NCBI GenBank assembly: GCA_021299835.1
Contig: JAJTER010000011.1
Span: forward strand, 1-44,077
Direction: 5' to 3'
Length of the DNA stretch: 44,077 bases
Source of the DNA: Saprospiraceae bacterium
GTDB taxonomy: Bacteria; Bacteroidota; Bacteroidia; Chitinophagales; Saprospiraceae
Below are positions 1-7,582 of this stretch, piece after piece; position 1 is the stretch's first letter; the number at the start of each line of letters is the position of its first letter. The notes beneath the pieces were generated by a model that searched no databases, was not told where the DNA came from, and saw only the letters and a program-made list of their open reading frames with translations. The translations under genes and the position numbers were made by a program.

Positions 1-2417
1 GGATTATTCTGTATTTTTCCATTATTATCCAATACTTTGGATAAGTCGGTGTAAGGCCTTCCACTGGCAAAGTTATAAGTGGCGAAAAAGTCAAACTTGC
101 CAAGGTGCAGATTACCATTTATTTTTAGCTGATGTCTCCTATCGTTTGAGGATGGGAAAGCGATGCCATTTCCAATTTCCTTAAATTGGTTGGTTGATTT
201 ACTTAACGTATAGGCAAGCATTCCTGAAAAGTATTTTCCTGTGTGCTGAATGAAAAAATCCATTCCCTTTGTTTGACCTTTCCCATCATATAAGATGAAA
301 CTCGGCGGTCGCTGTGTACTGTCTGGATTATTCACATTGTTGACGGCTAAGGCTTGTTCCAATACACCCTGACTGTTTTTCTGATAAAATTCTACATCAA
401 ATTCCCAATTATTCCATTTTAAGTTAGCACCAATCATGGAATTATTACTACTAAGAACGGGAAATTGTTTATTGCTTAAAACCCAGTAGCCATAATTTCT
501 GCCATATCGATCTTCATGATTTAGCTGTCTTAAAAATTGATAATATCTACCAAAGGAGCCTTTTACAGAAAAAGGAGTGTTTGATTTATGATAGTTTACA
601 TCGATACTTGGCGAAAAATAGAAGTTCTTTTCATAAAAATTTAATCTGCCTCCAATATTAAAAGTCCAGTCGTTCGTATGTTGGTTTAACTCAACGAATG
701 CTGCGGATTGCATCGCTTCATTTTGACCAGTTAAGGGTTTAATTCTATCTTGTCTGATATCGTAATTAACTTGATTATTAGTCGTTTGAAAGCCATAAAT
801 CCAGGATTGTTCCTTTGAAACAGTATATCTGCTTATCCATTTCAGATCCTGACCGGCGACTTTATTAAAATGGGTGTTTTCGAAATTAAAAATCTTATCT
901 ACTTTTCTATCCTCAACAAATTTAAAATCATTGATTATACTGGCATTATTTTGAAATTCAGTGATGGAAACATGAAGGGTATGTTGCCAGTTTTCAGATG
1001 GATTAAAATTCCATAAAAGGGAAGAACCCATATTATTCCAATCTGCTATTTCCTTGAAATATTCCTTCCGATAATAGTATGATTTCCCAACTTCCGTTTT
1101 AATAGTTTTATTATAGGAATAGTCCATCTCGTCATAGCCATAAAAAAAGGCTACCTGAATCTTTTGCTTATCACTTATTTCCCAATTCCATTTACCCTGA
1201 AGGTCATGAAATTTAAAATTTGGATTATAGGCAGCTATTTCCTTGGTGATCGTTGCATTGGGATCCACAGGCTTTACAACAGGAGTAACATTTTGTTCCT
1301 GAAGAGCACCAAATAATTTCGAATCACCAAGATTTCCATAAGTGGTTCTTCCAGAGAATAAGATGCTTTGTTTAGGAGCGATCTGCCCTTGAAGGACCGC
1401 TTGAGAAGTCAGTAAATTACTACTTATTTTTCCTGATAACTTAATATTTTCTGAAGGAGACAAGGTATTCATCTCTATAATCGATGCAGTTTTTCCTCCA
1501 TAAGATACAGGTAAAGCATTTTTAAATAATTTCACTTCCTTGATAGCATCAGAATTTACCAGACTAAACATGCCTGAAAAGTGGGTCACATTATAAAGCG
1601 TTATACCATCAAGAATGAGGAGATTCTCATCGCCATTGGAGCCTCTAACCTTTAACTCGGCAGACAAATCATCATTTGATGAAATGCCGGGTAATTGTTG
1701 AAGGCTTCGAAGGACATCATTTCCGGCGGCAAAAGAGGGCATTTTACCCCAGAAGCTGGGATTTAAATTAGAATAAATGCCCCCAGATTTATTTGTTAAG
1801 CCAGGAATTTTCGCACTGATTTCTATGAGTGGTAATGCGCTTAATTTTGGAACTAATCTTAGGGTAACATCCTCTTTATTTGAAGAAAATGTCAATATTT
1901 TAGATTCATACCCAAGATATCTGAAAGTAACGGGACTGTTTATTCTGACATTCAGGTAGAACAAGCCGTTTTCATCTGAGGAAAAACCCTCTCCATTTTC
2001 TCCAACAACATCGCCGAAAGGAAGTATTTCCCCTGTCCAGGCATCTATTAATTTACCCTTTATTTTAATGGTAGTTAATTCCAAGGGAGTCTCTACTTTT
2101 GTTACAGTTCTTTTTCTAAGGAGGATTTGACCATCCAATGCCTGAAAATACTCTAAGGGAAGGGATGCGCTTATTAATTGTAGGGCACTGTGAATATTTT
2201 CAGTAGCCAAAATCCTTTTATTCAGGCTAAGGGTTTTTATTATTTCAGGGTCATATCCAAACCTTATATTGAACCTAACCTCAAGCAGAGGTAAAACCTT
2301 GGTGAGTAAAATTTCTGGATTATTGGATTGAGCATTCACAAAGGAAGAGCAAATTCCCAAAAAGAGGAATGAAAAAATAAATACAATTGTTTTGATAGAT
2401 GTTAGTCTATTCAACAT
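1..2417 (-). CDS. TonB-dependent receptor with STN domain (FecA-type), partial
   Basis: Outer-membrane receptor that would import a ligand and signal through the FecR protein encoded just upstream. The gene runs off the left edge; about 805 codons are present and the frame reads open where I checked it (N-terminal third, around 480-540, and the last 40 codons). The start is the ATG at 2417, which overlaps the last 11 bases of fecR. A signal peptide (residues 1-30, cut after VNA) is followed by an STN-like segment (about 35-95), a carboxypeptidase-regulatory-like beta-sandwich (about 113-195, ending in the typical FRYLGYES) and a plug domain (about 220-320) with LRSLQQLPGISSNDDLSAEL, then RGSNGDENLLILDG. 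Barrel-type alternating strands follow to the window edge. The STN domain plus the sigma/FecR neighbours mark a transducing receptor. The ligand cannot be told from sequence. Confidence 0.9.
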   Translation of the reverse strand, partial: MLNRLTSIKTIVFIFSFLFLGICSSFVNAQSNNPEILLTKVLPLLEVRFNIRFGYDPEIIKTLSLNKRILATENIHSALQLISASLPLEYFQALDGQILLRKRTVTKVETPLELTTIKIKGKLIDAWTGEILPFGDVVGENGEGFSSDENGLFYLNVRINSPVTFRYLGYESKILTFSSNKEDVTLRLVPKLSALPLIEISAKIPGLTNKSGGIYSNLNPSFWGKMPSFAAGNDVLRSLQQLPGISSNDDLSAELKVRGSNGDENLLILDGITLYNVTHFSGMFSLVNSDAIKEVKLFKNALPVSYGGKTASIIEMNTLSPSENIKLSGKISSNLLTSQAVLQGQIAPKQSILFSGRTTYGNLGDSKLFGALQEQNVTPVVKPVDPNATITKEIAAYNPNFKFHDLQGKWNWEISDKQKIQVAFFYGYDEMDYSYNKTIKTEVGKSYYYRKEYFKEIADWNNMGSSLLWNFNPSENWQHTLHVSITEFQNNASIINDFKFVEDRKVDKIFNFENTHFNKVAGQDLKWISRYTVSKEQSWIYGFQTTNNQVNYDIRQDRIKPLTGQNEAMQSAAFVELNQHTNDWTFNIGGRLNFYEKNFYFSPSIDVNYHKSNTPFSVKGSFGRYYQFLRQLNHEDRYGRNYGYWVLSNKQFPVLSSNNSMIGANLKWNNWEFDVEFYQKNSQGVLEQALAVNNVNNPDSTQRPPSFILYDGKGQTKGMDFFIQHTGKYFSGMLAYTLSKSTNQFKEIGNGIAFPSSNDRRHQLKINGNLHLGKFDFFATYNFASGRPYTDLSKVLDNNGKIQNN

Positions 2418-3372
2418 CTGATTTTTGTACAATATATTTACCATCCTTTTTTTCAGCTTTTAAGTTTAGCGGCCATAATATATTAAAAAGGGCAGATGCT
2501 ATGTTTTTATTGTCAAAAGAAGTGGTGATAACCCTATTTTCCTCTGATTCAGGCAAACGGACAACCGCATCATATTGTCTTGATAATTCCGCAAGAACCT
2601 CTTTCAATGAGGCATTTTGAAAATAGAACGATCCATTGCGCCATTTTAAACCCTCATTAAGAGCAGTTGGTTGAGCATCCTGCAATATTTCACCTGGAAG
2701 TTTTTCCGTTTTTTTTCCTTTGGTAAGATAAACAGCTTTAAATTGATCACTAACTTTCACCTTTCCAGTGTAGCAAAATACCAATAATTTTTCGTCTCTG
2801 CTTCGGACATTGAAGGTAGTACCCAGGACAGTTATGGTTCCTTCCGTTGTAACCACAGAAAACGTATTGCCTTTTGATACATTAAAATAGGCTTCACCCG
2901 TTAATTTTACTTTCCGATGGGTATTAAATCTATTCCCACTATAAACAACCTTTGAGCCGGCATTTAGCGTTACCTGAGAATTATCTGGTAGGGTTACCGT
3001 AGCTATTTCAGCATTATCTGTTTTAAAGGTTTCAATCTGGGGTAAAAGACCAATAACCAAAAAAATAAGGACAGCGGCAGCTGAAGCAGCGTATAAATAA
3101 ATGGATCTGAAAGGACGTATTCTTCCTTTTTCGGTGGTTGCCTTATCTACATTCTTCCAGATTCCATCGAGGTAAGTCTTTTCAATGGGTGAATCATTTG
3201 AGCTGAAATGCTCAATTAATTTCTTTGCGGCCGCAGTATCTTCCATAATTTCGGGATTTTGTCGTATTTTTTCTTCCCAATAATTGGCATCTTGCCAGGA
3301 ATTGTTTTTAACCCAGCGAATGAAAGATTCATCCTCTACAATCTCTTTAAATGAAGGTAATCGTTCTTCCAT
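2407..3372 (-). CDS. FecR-family anti-sigma factor (DUF4974 C-terminus)
   Basis: Inner-membrane regulator that should hold the ECF sigma factor encoded at 3908-4492 until the TonB receptor signals. The 321-residue protein has a cytoplasmic N-terminal part (about 1-90, including a Trp-rich stretch near 20-32), one membrane span (about 91-111, AASAAAVLIFLVIGLLP), a periplasmic FecR domain (about 118-215, with TLPDNSQVTLNAGS, GEAYFNVSKG and VLGTTFNV) and a C-terminal DUF4974-like STN-related domain (about 250-318, FQNASLKEVLAELSRQYDA). Length and order are standard for Bacteroidota FecR. The ATG at 3372 lies 3 bases after the stop of the upstream lipoprotein gene, and the 3' end overlaps the receptor start by 11 bases, so the three genes are almost certainly co-translated. 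Confidence 0.93.
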   Translation of the reverse strand: MEERLPSFKEIVEDESFIRWVKNNSWQDANYWEEKIRQNPEIMEDTAAAKKLIEHFSSNDSPIEKTYLDGIWKNVDKATTEKGRIRPFRSIYLYAASAAAVLIFLVIGLLPQIETFKTDNAEIATVTLPDNSQVTLNAGSKVVYSGNRFNTHRKVKLTGEAYFNVSKGNTFSVVTTEGTITVLGTTFNVRSRDEKLLVFCYTGKVKVSDQFKAVYLTKGKKTEKLPGEILQDAQPTALNEGLKWRNGSFYFQNASLKEVLAELSRQYDAVVRLPESEENRVITTSFDNKNIASALFNILWPLNLKAEKKDGKYIVQKSDVE

Positions 3373-3375
3373 AGC

Positions 3376-3837
3376 TTATTGTGAAAAAAGTTCATCTAAA
3401 TATTTACTTCTGTTTTGAGCATTGTAAACCATCTTACAACTCCCATTCCCACTTTGCATCATACTTGTACAGGTACCATCTTTATTTGTCGCATCCAAAT
3501 GTCGTCGATTCAATGCACAGTGTCCCAATTCATGAAAAATAACATATTCTTTTTCTGTCATAGTTGCAGTTTCCCAAAATAACCTGTCAATCATCAGGTG
3601 TTTTTCCCCTGATGTTAATTGATTGCATCGACCTAAGACGCCGTCGGTATCTATATCAATAATTTGCCCTATAATATCTTCCATATTTATGTTTTTGCCC
3701 CTTGAAGAACCTTCCTTTTTAAAAGATTCAAAGAAAAAAGTTAATCTTTCGTCCGCTTCAGGTGCAATCAAATTTTCTTCTTTCTGGCAAGAAAGAAATG
3801 AAATAAACAAGAATGGGAACAAATGAATTTTTTTCAT
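3376..3837 (-). CDS. Small lipoprotein with HExxH zincin motif, between sigma and anti-sigma genes
   Basis: A 153-residue predicted lipoprotein: Lys-Lys then a hydrophobic stretch ending in a lipobox FLSC with Cys17. Residues 102-113 read HELGHCALNRRH, an HExxH zinc-binding motif with a further His seven residues after the second His. About 12 residues later comes a TSMMQSG segment that could act as a metzincin-like Met-turn. The metzincin signature normally has its third His one residue earlier, so the match is to a zincin-like fold rather than a named family. Four Cys lie outside the lipobox (71, 107, 123, 134). It sits between the sigma gene (70 bases upstream) and fecR (3 bases downstream), which is not the usual FecI-FecR-receptor order. 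A proteolytic role in signalling is inference; it could instead process the ligand or be inactive. Confidence 0.75.
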   Translation of the reverse strand: MKKIHLFPFLFISFLSCQKEENLIAPEADERLTFFFESFKKEGSSRGKNINMEDIIGQIIDIDTDGVLGRCNQLTSGEKHLMIDRLFWETATMTEKEYVIFHELGHCALNRRHLDATNKDGTCTSMMQSGNGSCKMVYNAQNRSKYLDELFSQ

Positions 3838-3859
3838 TAAAATTATTTATACAGTTAAT

Positions 3860-3897
3860 TATATGTTAAGAAGCAATAAAATGGAATTTTGTACTCA
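3860..3897 (-). promoter_or_regulatory. Candidate ECF-sigma promoter for the lipoprotein-fecR-receptor operon
   Basis: On the minus strand TGAGTACAAAAT (3897 to 3886) is followed 12 bases later by CTT (3873-3871) and then by TATA (3863-3860), 22 bases before the ATG at 3837. The same 12-mer, CTT and TATA with identical spacing lie upstream of the divergent lipoprotein gene at 4560-4597. It does not resemble the housekeeping TTTG/TAnnTTTG promoter. Assignment to the neighbouring ECF sigma factor is inference. Confidence 0.55.
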
Positions 3898-3907
3898 TTC
3901 TTCAGGA

Positions 3908-4492
3908 CTATTTTATAAATAAAAAAATAAGTATGAAAATAGATATCATACTTTTCCTTAAAGCCTCCAAAGCGCGCGTTACCAAGTTACGGGCAGACTG
4001 GTAATTTAGTCCCATAATTTCAATTATCTGATCGTAATCCATTTCACTGTGAAACTTAAGGTACAAAATTTCTTGTTGCCGGCTACTCAATTTACTTATG
4101 GCAACGGTTAGTTCTTTTGAGCGAAGTTCCGTCTCCTCATTTTCGATCCAACTATTTTCCACGGAGAAAGAAATGTCGTTTTTAATATCGGTTTCAGGAT
4201 CTAAGGTTTGGGTTTTAAGACTTTTATTAAGATCCTTTATTAGCCTACGTCTAAAAGAAACATATAAATATTTTCTAATGTGATCTGTTTGCCCTATGGT
4301 TTCCCTGGTTCGCCATAATTCTACAAAAAGATCCTGGAGGCTGTCTGCAATAAGTTCTTTATCGGCGGTAAATTTTTTGCCATATTTGGCAAGAGCCTCC
4401 GCTTCATTTCGGAAAATCGATTCAAGGGCATTTTTATTTCCCAACTTTAGTTGTTGCCAAAGTTGGGTATCATCCGAAAACGTATTTTGCAT
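3908..4492 (-). CDS. ECF RNA polymerase sigma factor (FecI-like)
   Basis: A sigma-70 family extracytoplasmic-function factor of 194 residues from the ATG at 4492; an in-frame TTG at 4522 would add ten non-conserved residues and is less likely. Region 2 covers about residues 20-90, with DSLQDLFVELWR as region 2.2. Region 4 covers about 135-185, with LSSRQQEILYLKF followed by the helix-turn-helix MDYDQIIEIMGLNYQSARNL. It heads a cluster with a FecR anti-sigma factor and a TonB receptor, so it probably acts in cell-surface signalling. The C-terminus after the last region 4 helix is strongly hydrophobic (SMISIFILIFLFIK), unusual for a soluble sigma factor. A housekeeping-type promoter is visible at 4540-4569. 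Confidence 0.92.
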   Translation of the reverse strand: MQNTFSDDTQLWQQLKLGNKNALESIFRNEAEALAKYGKKFTADKELIADSLQDLFVELWRTRETIGQTDHIRKYLYVSFRRRLIKDLNKSLKTQTLDPETDIKNDISFSVENSWIENEETELRSKELTVAISKLSSRQQEILYLKFHSEMDYDQIIEIMGLNYQSARNLVTRALEALRKSMISIFILIFLFIK

Positions 4493-4539
4493 AATAAGCG
4501 GCGTCAGAAGGAATAGTTTCAAAAGGAATTTGGTAAAAT

Positions 4540-4569
4540 TAAAATTATTTTAATTAAAGTGAGTACAAA
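4540..4569 (-). promoter_or_regulatory. Possible housekeeping promoter of the ECF sigma gene
   Basis: On the minus strand TTTG (4569-4566) is followed after 18 bases by TAATTTTA (4547-4540), a 7 of 8 match to the Bacteroidota TAnnTTTG -7 box, about 48 bases before the sigma start. It overlaps the TGAGTACAAAAT element of the divergent gene, so the two promoters could not easily be used together. Based on pattern match only. Confidence 0.35.
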
Positions 4570-4597
4570 ATAAACGGTGGAGTCTTATCCAAGTATA
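4560..4597 (+). promoter_or_regulatory. Candidate ECF-sigma promoter for the repeat lipoprotein
   Basis: TGAGTACAAAAT (4560-4571), then CTT (4584-4586) and TATA (4594-4597), 34 bases before the ATG at 4631. All three elements recur with the same spacing upstream of the lipoprotein-fecR operon on the other strand (3897-3860), while the surrounding bases differ. This is the expected pattern for a promoter shared by one sigma factor. Confidence 0.55.
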
Positions 4598-4630
4598 GAA
4601 ACAACATTCCAGAACACAAAACGTAGAATT

Positions 4631-5581
4631 ATGTTAAAGCAAATGTTTAAATTAGGAAGTTTGGTAGCCATTTGTGGTACCCTTTTATTTACAGGTTGTG
4701 AGCAAATGGATGCTGACATTGCATTGAGCGAAGATTTCAATCCCATTGAACGACTTGCCTTTGGTGTGGCAGGACATGAGGGAGCGGGTCCAAAAGGACA
4801 TGGTGGAGGACCTAAAGGCTTTGGAAAATGTTTTGACATTGTTTTTCCAGTTACCGTAATTTATCCTGATAAAACAACCAAAGAGGTTGCCAGTAAGGAG
4901 GCTTATATGACCTTGATTAAAAGCTGGAAGGAAGCAAATCCTGCACGTAAAGAGAGACCAACGTTAGCTTTTCCTTTTGAAGTTACCCTGGAAGATGGCA
5001 GTACAGCTACCATTGAAAATGAAGATGGATTAAAGACATTAGCGATGAGTTGCCGACCACAAGGTGGACCAAAAGGAGGCATTTGTGGCGGTTGTTTCAC
5101 TCCGGTTTTTCCTGTAACTATCTCATTTCCTGATGGTACATCCAAAGTAGCGACATCAGCTACAGATTTTAAAGCTCAATTAGTAGCATGGAGAGCGGCC
5201 AATTCAAGTTCAACAGGTCATCCTCAGATTACCTTTCCTTACTCTGTAAAATTGAAATTAGACAGTAGTATTGTTGTGTTAAAAAATACTGATGATTTGA
5301 AAGCGTTGATGGCTGCTTGCAAAGAGGAGAGACCTCACAGACCTTCTTGCTTCAGTGTGTTATTTCCTGTGACGATTGTTTATCCAGGCGGTAAAGAGGA
5401 GAGTGCAACAGATCAGAAAGATTTTGTTACCAAAGTTAGAGCCTGGAGAACGGCTAATCCTACCGCAACGGGCCGTCCTGAAATGAAGTTTCCATTAACG
5501 GTGAAATTTACAGACGGAACAACCAAAGTGGTCAGTTCAAAGGAAGATTTAAAAACTGCTGCCAGTGCATGTAAAGGTTAA
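4631..5581 (+). CDS. Lipoprotein of three Cys-bounded repeats
   Basis: A predicted 316-residue lipoprotein from the ATG at 4631; the frame stays open upstream to 4577 but those residues are not signal-like. A hydrophobic N-terminus ends in the lipobox FTGC. A Gly/Lys/His-rich linker (GAGPKGHGGGPKG) follows, then three repeats of about 75 residues. Each repeat opens with Cys (CFDIVFPVTV, CFTPVFPVTI, CFSVLFPVTI) and closes with Cys (MSC, AAC, SAC), which suggests one disulfide per repeat. Within each repeat an FPVT.(Y/F)P.G half is followed by a W(K/R).AN segment and a second FP...V half with a D-G turn, so each unit looks like a doubled beta motif. Function unknown. Its divergent position and shared promoter motif suggest it is a target of the adjacent sigma factor, perhaps the surface product of that signalling system. 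Confidence 0.85.
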   Translation: MLKQMFKLGSLVAICGTLLFTGCEQMDADIALSEDFNPIERLAFGVAGHEGAGPKGHGGGPKGFGKCFDIVFPVTVIYPDKTTKEVASKEAYMTLIKSWKEANPARKERPTLAFPFEVTLEDGSTATIENEDGLKTLAMSCRPQGGPKGGICGGCFTPVFPVTISFPDGTSKVATSATDFKAQLVAWRAANSSSTGHPQITFPYSVKLKLDSSIVVLKNTDDLKALMAACKEERPHRPSCFSVLFPVTIVYPGGKEESATDQKDFVTKVRAWRTANPTATGRPEMKFPLTVKFTDGTTKVVSSKEDLKTAASACKG

Positions 5582-5617
5582 AAAAATTAGATTTTTGTAA
5601 AACTAATGTGCTTTTGA

Positions 5618-5646
5618 GAGGCTGCCTAACAAGGTAGCCTCTTTTT
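5618..5646 (+). terminator. Rho-independent terminator
   Basis: GAGGCTGCC, loop TAACAA, GGTAGCCTC, then TTTTT. A nine-pair stem with one G-T wobble, 36 bases after the repeat-lipoprotein stop codon. Confidence 0.85.
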
Positions 5647-5668
5647 GTTATACAACTTTATTCATTGG

Positions 5669-5705
5669 GCGTCTTCTCTCCGATGCTTCGCGTCTTCTCC
5701 CCGAT
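5669..5705. repeat. Short tandem direct repeat in an intergenic gap
   Basis: GCGTCTTCTCTCCGAT at 5669-5684 and GCGTCTTCTCCCCGAT at 5690-5705 match at 15 of 16 bases with a 21-base period. They lie in the 338-base gap 5582-5919, which otherwise holds the terminator at 5618-5646, a loosely periodic AGGATTTACA/GGATTACAG stretch near 5718-5746, and AT-rich DNA before the phosphatase start. No gene is visible in this gap. Confidence 0.5.
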
Positions 5706-5919
5706 AGGTTTTGAATCAGGATTTACAAGATTTTTAGGATTACAGCTAACGTCCTTGGTTTGGAGGTAATGTTTATTTGTAAATATATTATTTTGTATAA
5801 ACTCAAAGGGACATAGCCCAGCCATCTTAGTTGCCAACGAACTATAACAATAATATATTCAGCGCTTTAATTTTAAATATTATTATATCTATCTTGGTGG
5901 TGAAAACGTATGAAATCAA

Positions 5920-7395
5920 ATGTCAAAAATGAATACAGATAAAAAAACACGCAGGAAATTTTTAAAAGAGTCCGCAGCTTTAGCGCTAACTACGATGGCA
6001 TTTCCAGCTTGGAAAAATGAAGCAATATCCTTTTCTGTTTTTCAAGCTATGGGAACCAGAGTTGGAGAGGTTACTGATACTACCGCTATTATCTGGACCA
6101 GGTTAACTGCGAAGAAAGAAAGAAATAATAAAGGAATAGTAATTCCTGGTCGCGCTCAGGATTATAAAAATAATCAGTTGCCAGAACCAAAAGTTCCTAC
6201 AGACGAACTTGAAGGTGCCTGTCAGGGTATTTCGGGTTTTGTGAGAATTCATTACGGTACCGAAGAATCTCTGGGAAATGCCAAAAGGAGTGATTGGGTA
6301 GGGGTTTCTGAAAAAACGGATTTTATACATCATTTTCATTTAAAAAATTTACAGTCAAATGCTACTTATTTTTATGAAAGTGAAGTTTCAGATCATAAAA
6401 ACGAAACAGAATCTTTTAAAATAAAGGGAAAATTTCAAACAGCGCCTGCTCAAAATGCTGTTTCGGATATACGATTTTGTTTGATGACCTGTCAGGGATA
6501 TCCAGACAGGGGGCATTCGGATGGGCATCATATTTATCCTGCTATGTTAGCCTTAAAGCCTCATTTTGCTTGTCTCACTGGAGATTTAGTTTATTATGAC
6601 AATGATATGCCTCGTGCTAATAATGCGCGCCTTGCCCGGTATCATTGGGAAAGAATGTTTAGTTTGCCACGATTGGTTGACTTCAATATGCATGTAAACA
6701 CTTATTGGTTAAAAGATGATCACGACACGCTGGATAATGATTCCAGTCCAGGGGGTAATATGGGGGAATTGTCATTTACCGAAGGTCAGCATATTTTTCG
6801 TCAACAAGCGCCCATTTCAGACGGATTAAGTTATAGAACTTTTAGATGGGGTAAAGATCTTCAAATATGGCTCACAGATGGTAGAGATTTTCGTTCAAAT
6901 AACGATATGCCAGATGGTCCGGAAAAAACAATATGGGGTGCAGAACAAAAAGCCTGGTTTAAGAAAACGGTTAAAGAAAGCACTGCTACCTGGAAAATTT
7001 TAGTAAGCCCAACACCATTAGTTGGGCCAGACCGTGTGCAGAAGAACGATAACCACAGTAATCCCGGGTTTAAATATGAAGGCGACGAAATAAGAAACTG
7101 GATTAAGGAAAATGTACCTGATCATTTCTTTATAATATGTGGAGACCGTCATTGGCAATACCATTCCGTTCATCCTGAAACAGGCTTAAACGAATTCAGT
7201 ATTGGCGCAGCGAGCGACGAACATGCTGGAGGTACACCAGGGGAGAACAAAGATTATCACCAATTTCATCTGGTAAAAGGTGGCTTTATGTCGGTCGATG
7301 TAAACCGTCTAAAGAATAAAGGTCGTATATCATTTCAGCATCACGACATTTATGGAGCTGTTGTTTATAAATGGGAAAAAGAAAAGAATATTTGA
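5920..7395 (+). CDS. Tat-exported PhoD-like metallophosphatase
   Basis: A 491-residue alkaline phosphatase D / PhoD-like metallophosphoesterase predicted to hydrolyse phosphate esters outside the cytoplasm. The N-terminus carries a twin-arginine signal (TRRKFLKESAALALTTMAFPA, residues 10-30), which fits export of a prefolded metal enzyme. A PhoD N-terminal beta domain (about 37-175, FQAMGTRVGEVTDTTAIIW) precedes the catalytic domain. Metal-site motifs seen are GDLVYYDND (about 221-229), KDDHDTLDND (265-274) and CGDRHWQYHS (about 407-416). Both ATG 5920 and ATG 5929 are possible starts; both precede the RR motif. The gene stands alone after a 338-base gap. Substrate is not determined: phosphomonoesterase and phosphodiesterase activities both occur in the family. 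Confidence 0.9.
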   Translation: MSKMNTDKKTRRKFLKESAALALTTMAFPAWKNEAISFSVFQAMGTRVGEVTDTTAIIWTRLTAKKERNNKGIVIPGRAQDYKNNQLPEPKVPTDELEGACQGISGFVRIHYGTEESLGNAKRSDWVGVSEKTDFIHHFHLKNLQSNATYFYESEVSDHKNETESFKIKGKFQTAPAQNAVSDIRFCLMTCQGYPDRGHSDGHHIYPAMLALKPHFACLTGDLVYYDNDMPRANNARLARYHWERMFSLPRLVDFNMHVNTYWLKDDHDTLDNDSSPGGNMGELSFTEGQHIFRQQAPISDGLSYRTFRWGKDLQIWLTDGRDFRSNNDMPDGPEKTIWGAEQKAWFKKTVKESTATWKILVSPTPLVGPDRVQKNDNHSNPGFKYEGDEIRNWIKENVPDHFFIICGDRHWQYHSVHPETGLNEFSIGAASDEHAGGTPGENKDYHQFHLVKGGFMSVDVNRLKNKGRISFQHHDIYGAVVYKWEKEKNI

Positions 7396-7401
7396 TTTTT
7401 T

Positions 7402-7573
7402 TCTCAAAAGGAGTATGGATCAACTATCATAGTTACCGATATTCGGCCTGGATTTGTTGACACTGGTAGGGCTAAATGCGATGGTCTTTTTGGTTATAGG
7501 AAAGAAAAAAGTCGTTTATTTCACAAAAAGATGGAGTTTAAACGGTATTTTATTAAAAATAATTCCTTTGTAA
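7402..7573 (+). pseudogene. Remnant of a short-chain dehydrogenase/reductase gene
   Basis: In one frame positions 7405-7488 read QKEYGSTIIVTDIRPGFVDT followed by GRAKCDGLF, the conserved post-catalytic PG-x-V-x-T segment of SDR enzymes. One frame further on (about 7496-7573) the DNA reads IGKKKVVYFTKRWSLNGILLKIIPL and a stop, which resembles the basic C-terminal tail (KKKVVYVTKRW) of the same SDR subfamily. The stretch normally joining the two is missing, so an internal deletion plus a frameshift has occurred. The Rossmann and catalytic YxxxK parts are absent. It begins only a few bases after the phosphatase stop codon. Recognition is from remembered family patterns, not a search. Confidence 0.65.
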
Positions 7574-7582
7574 GGATGTTTT

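Noticed and set aside
4577-4630. The longer start of the repeat lipoprotein at 4577.
   Set aside because: The 18 extra residues are not signal-like and this start would place the TATA part of the candidate promoter inside the coding region; the ATG at 4631 gives a proper lipoprotein signal.
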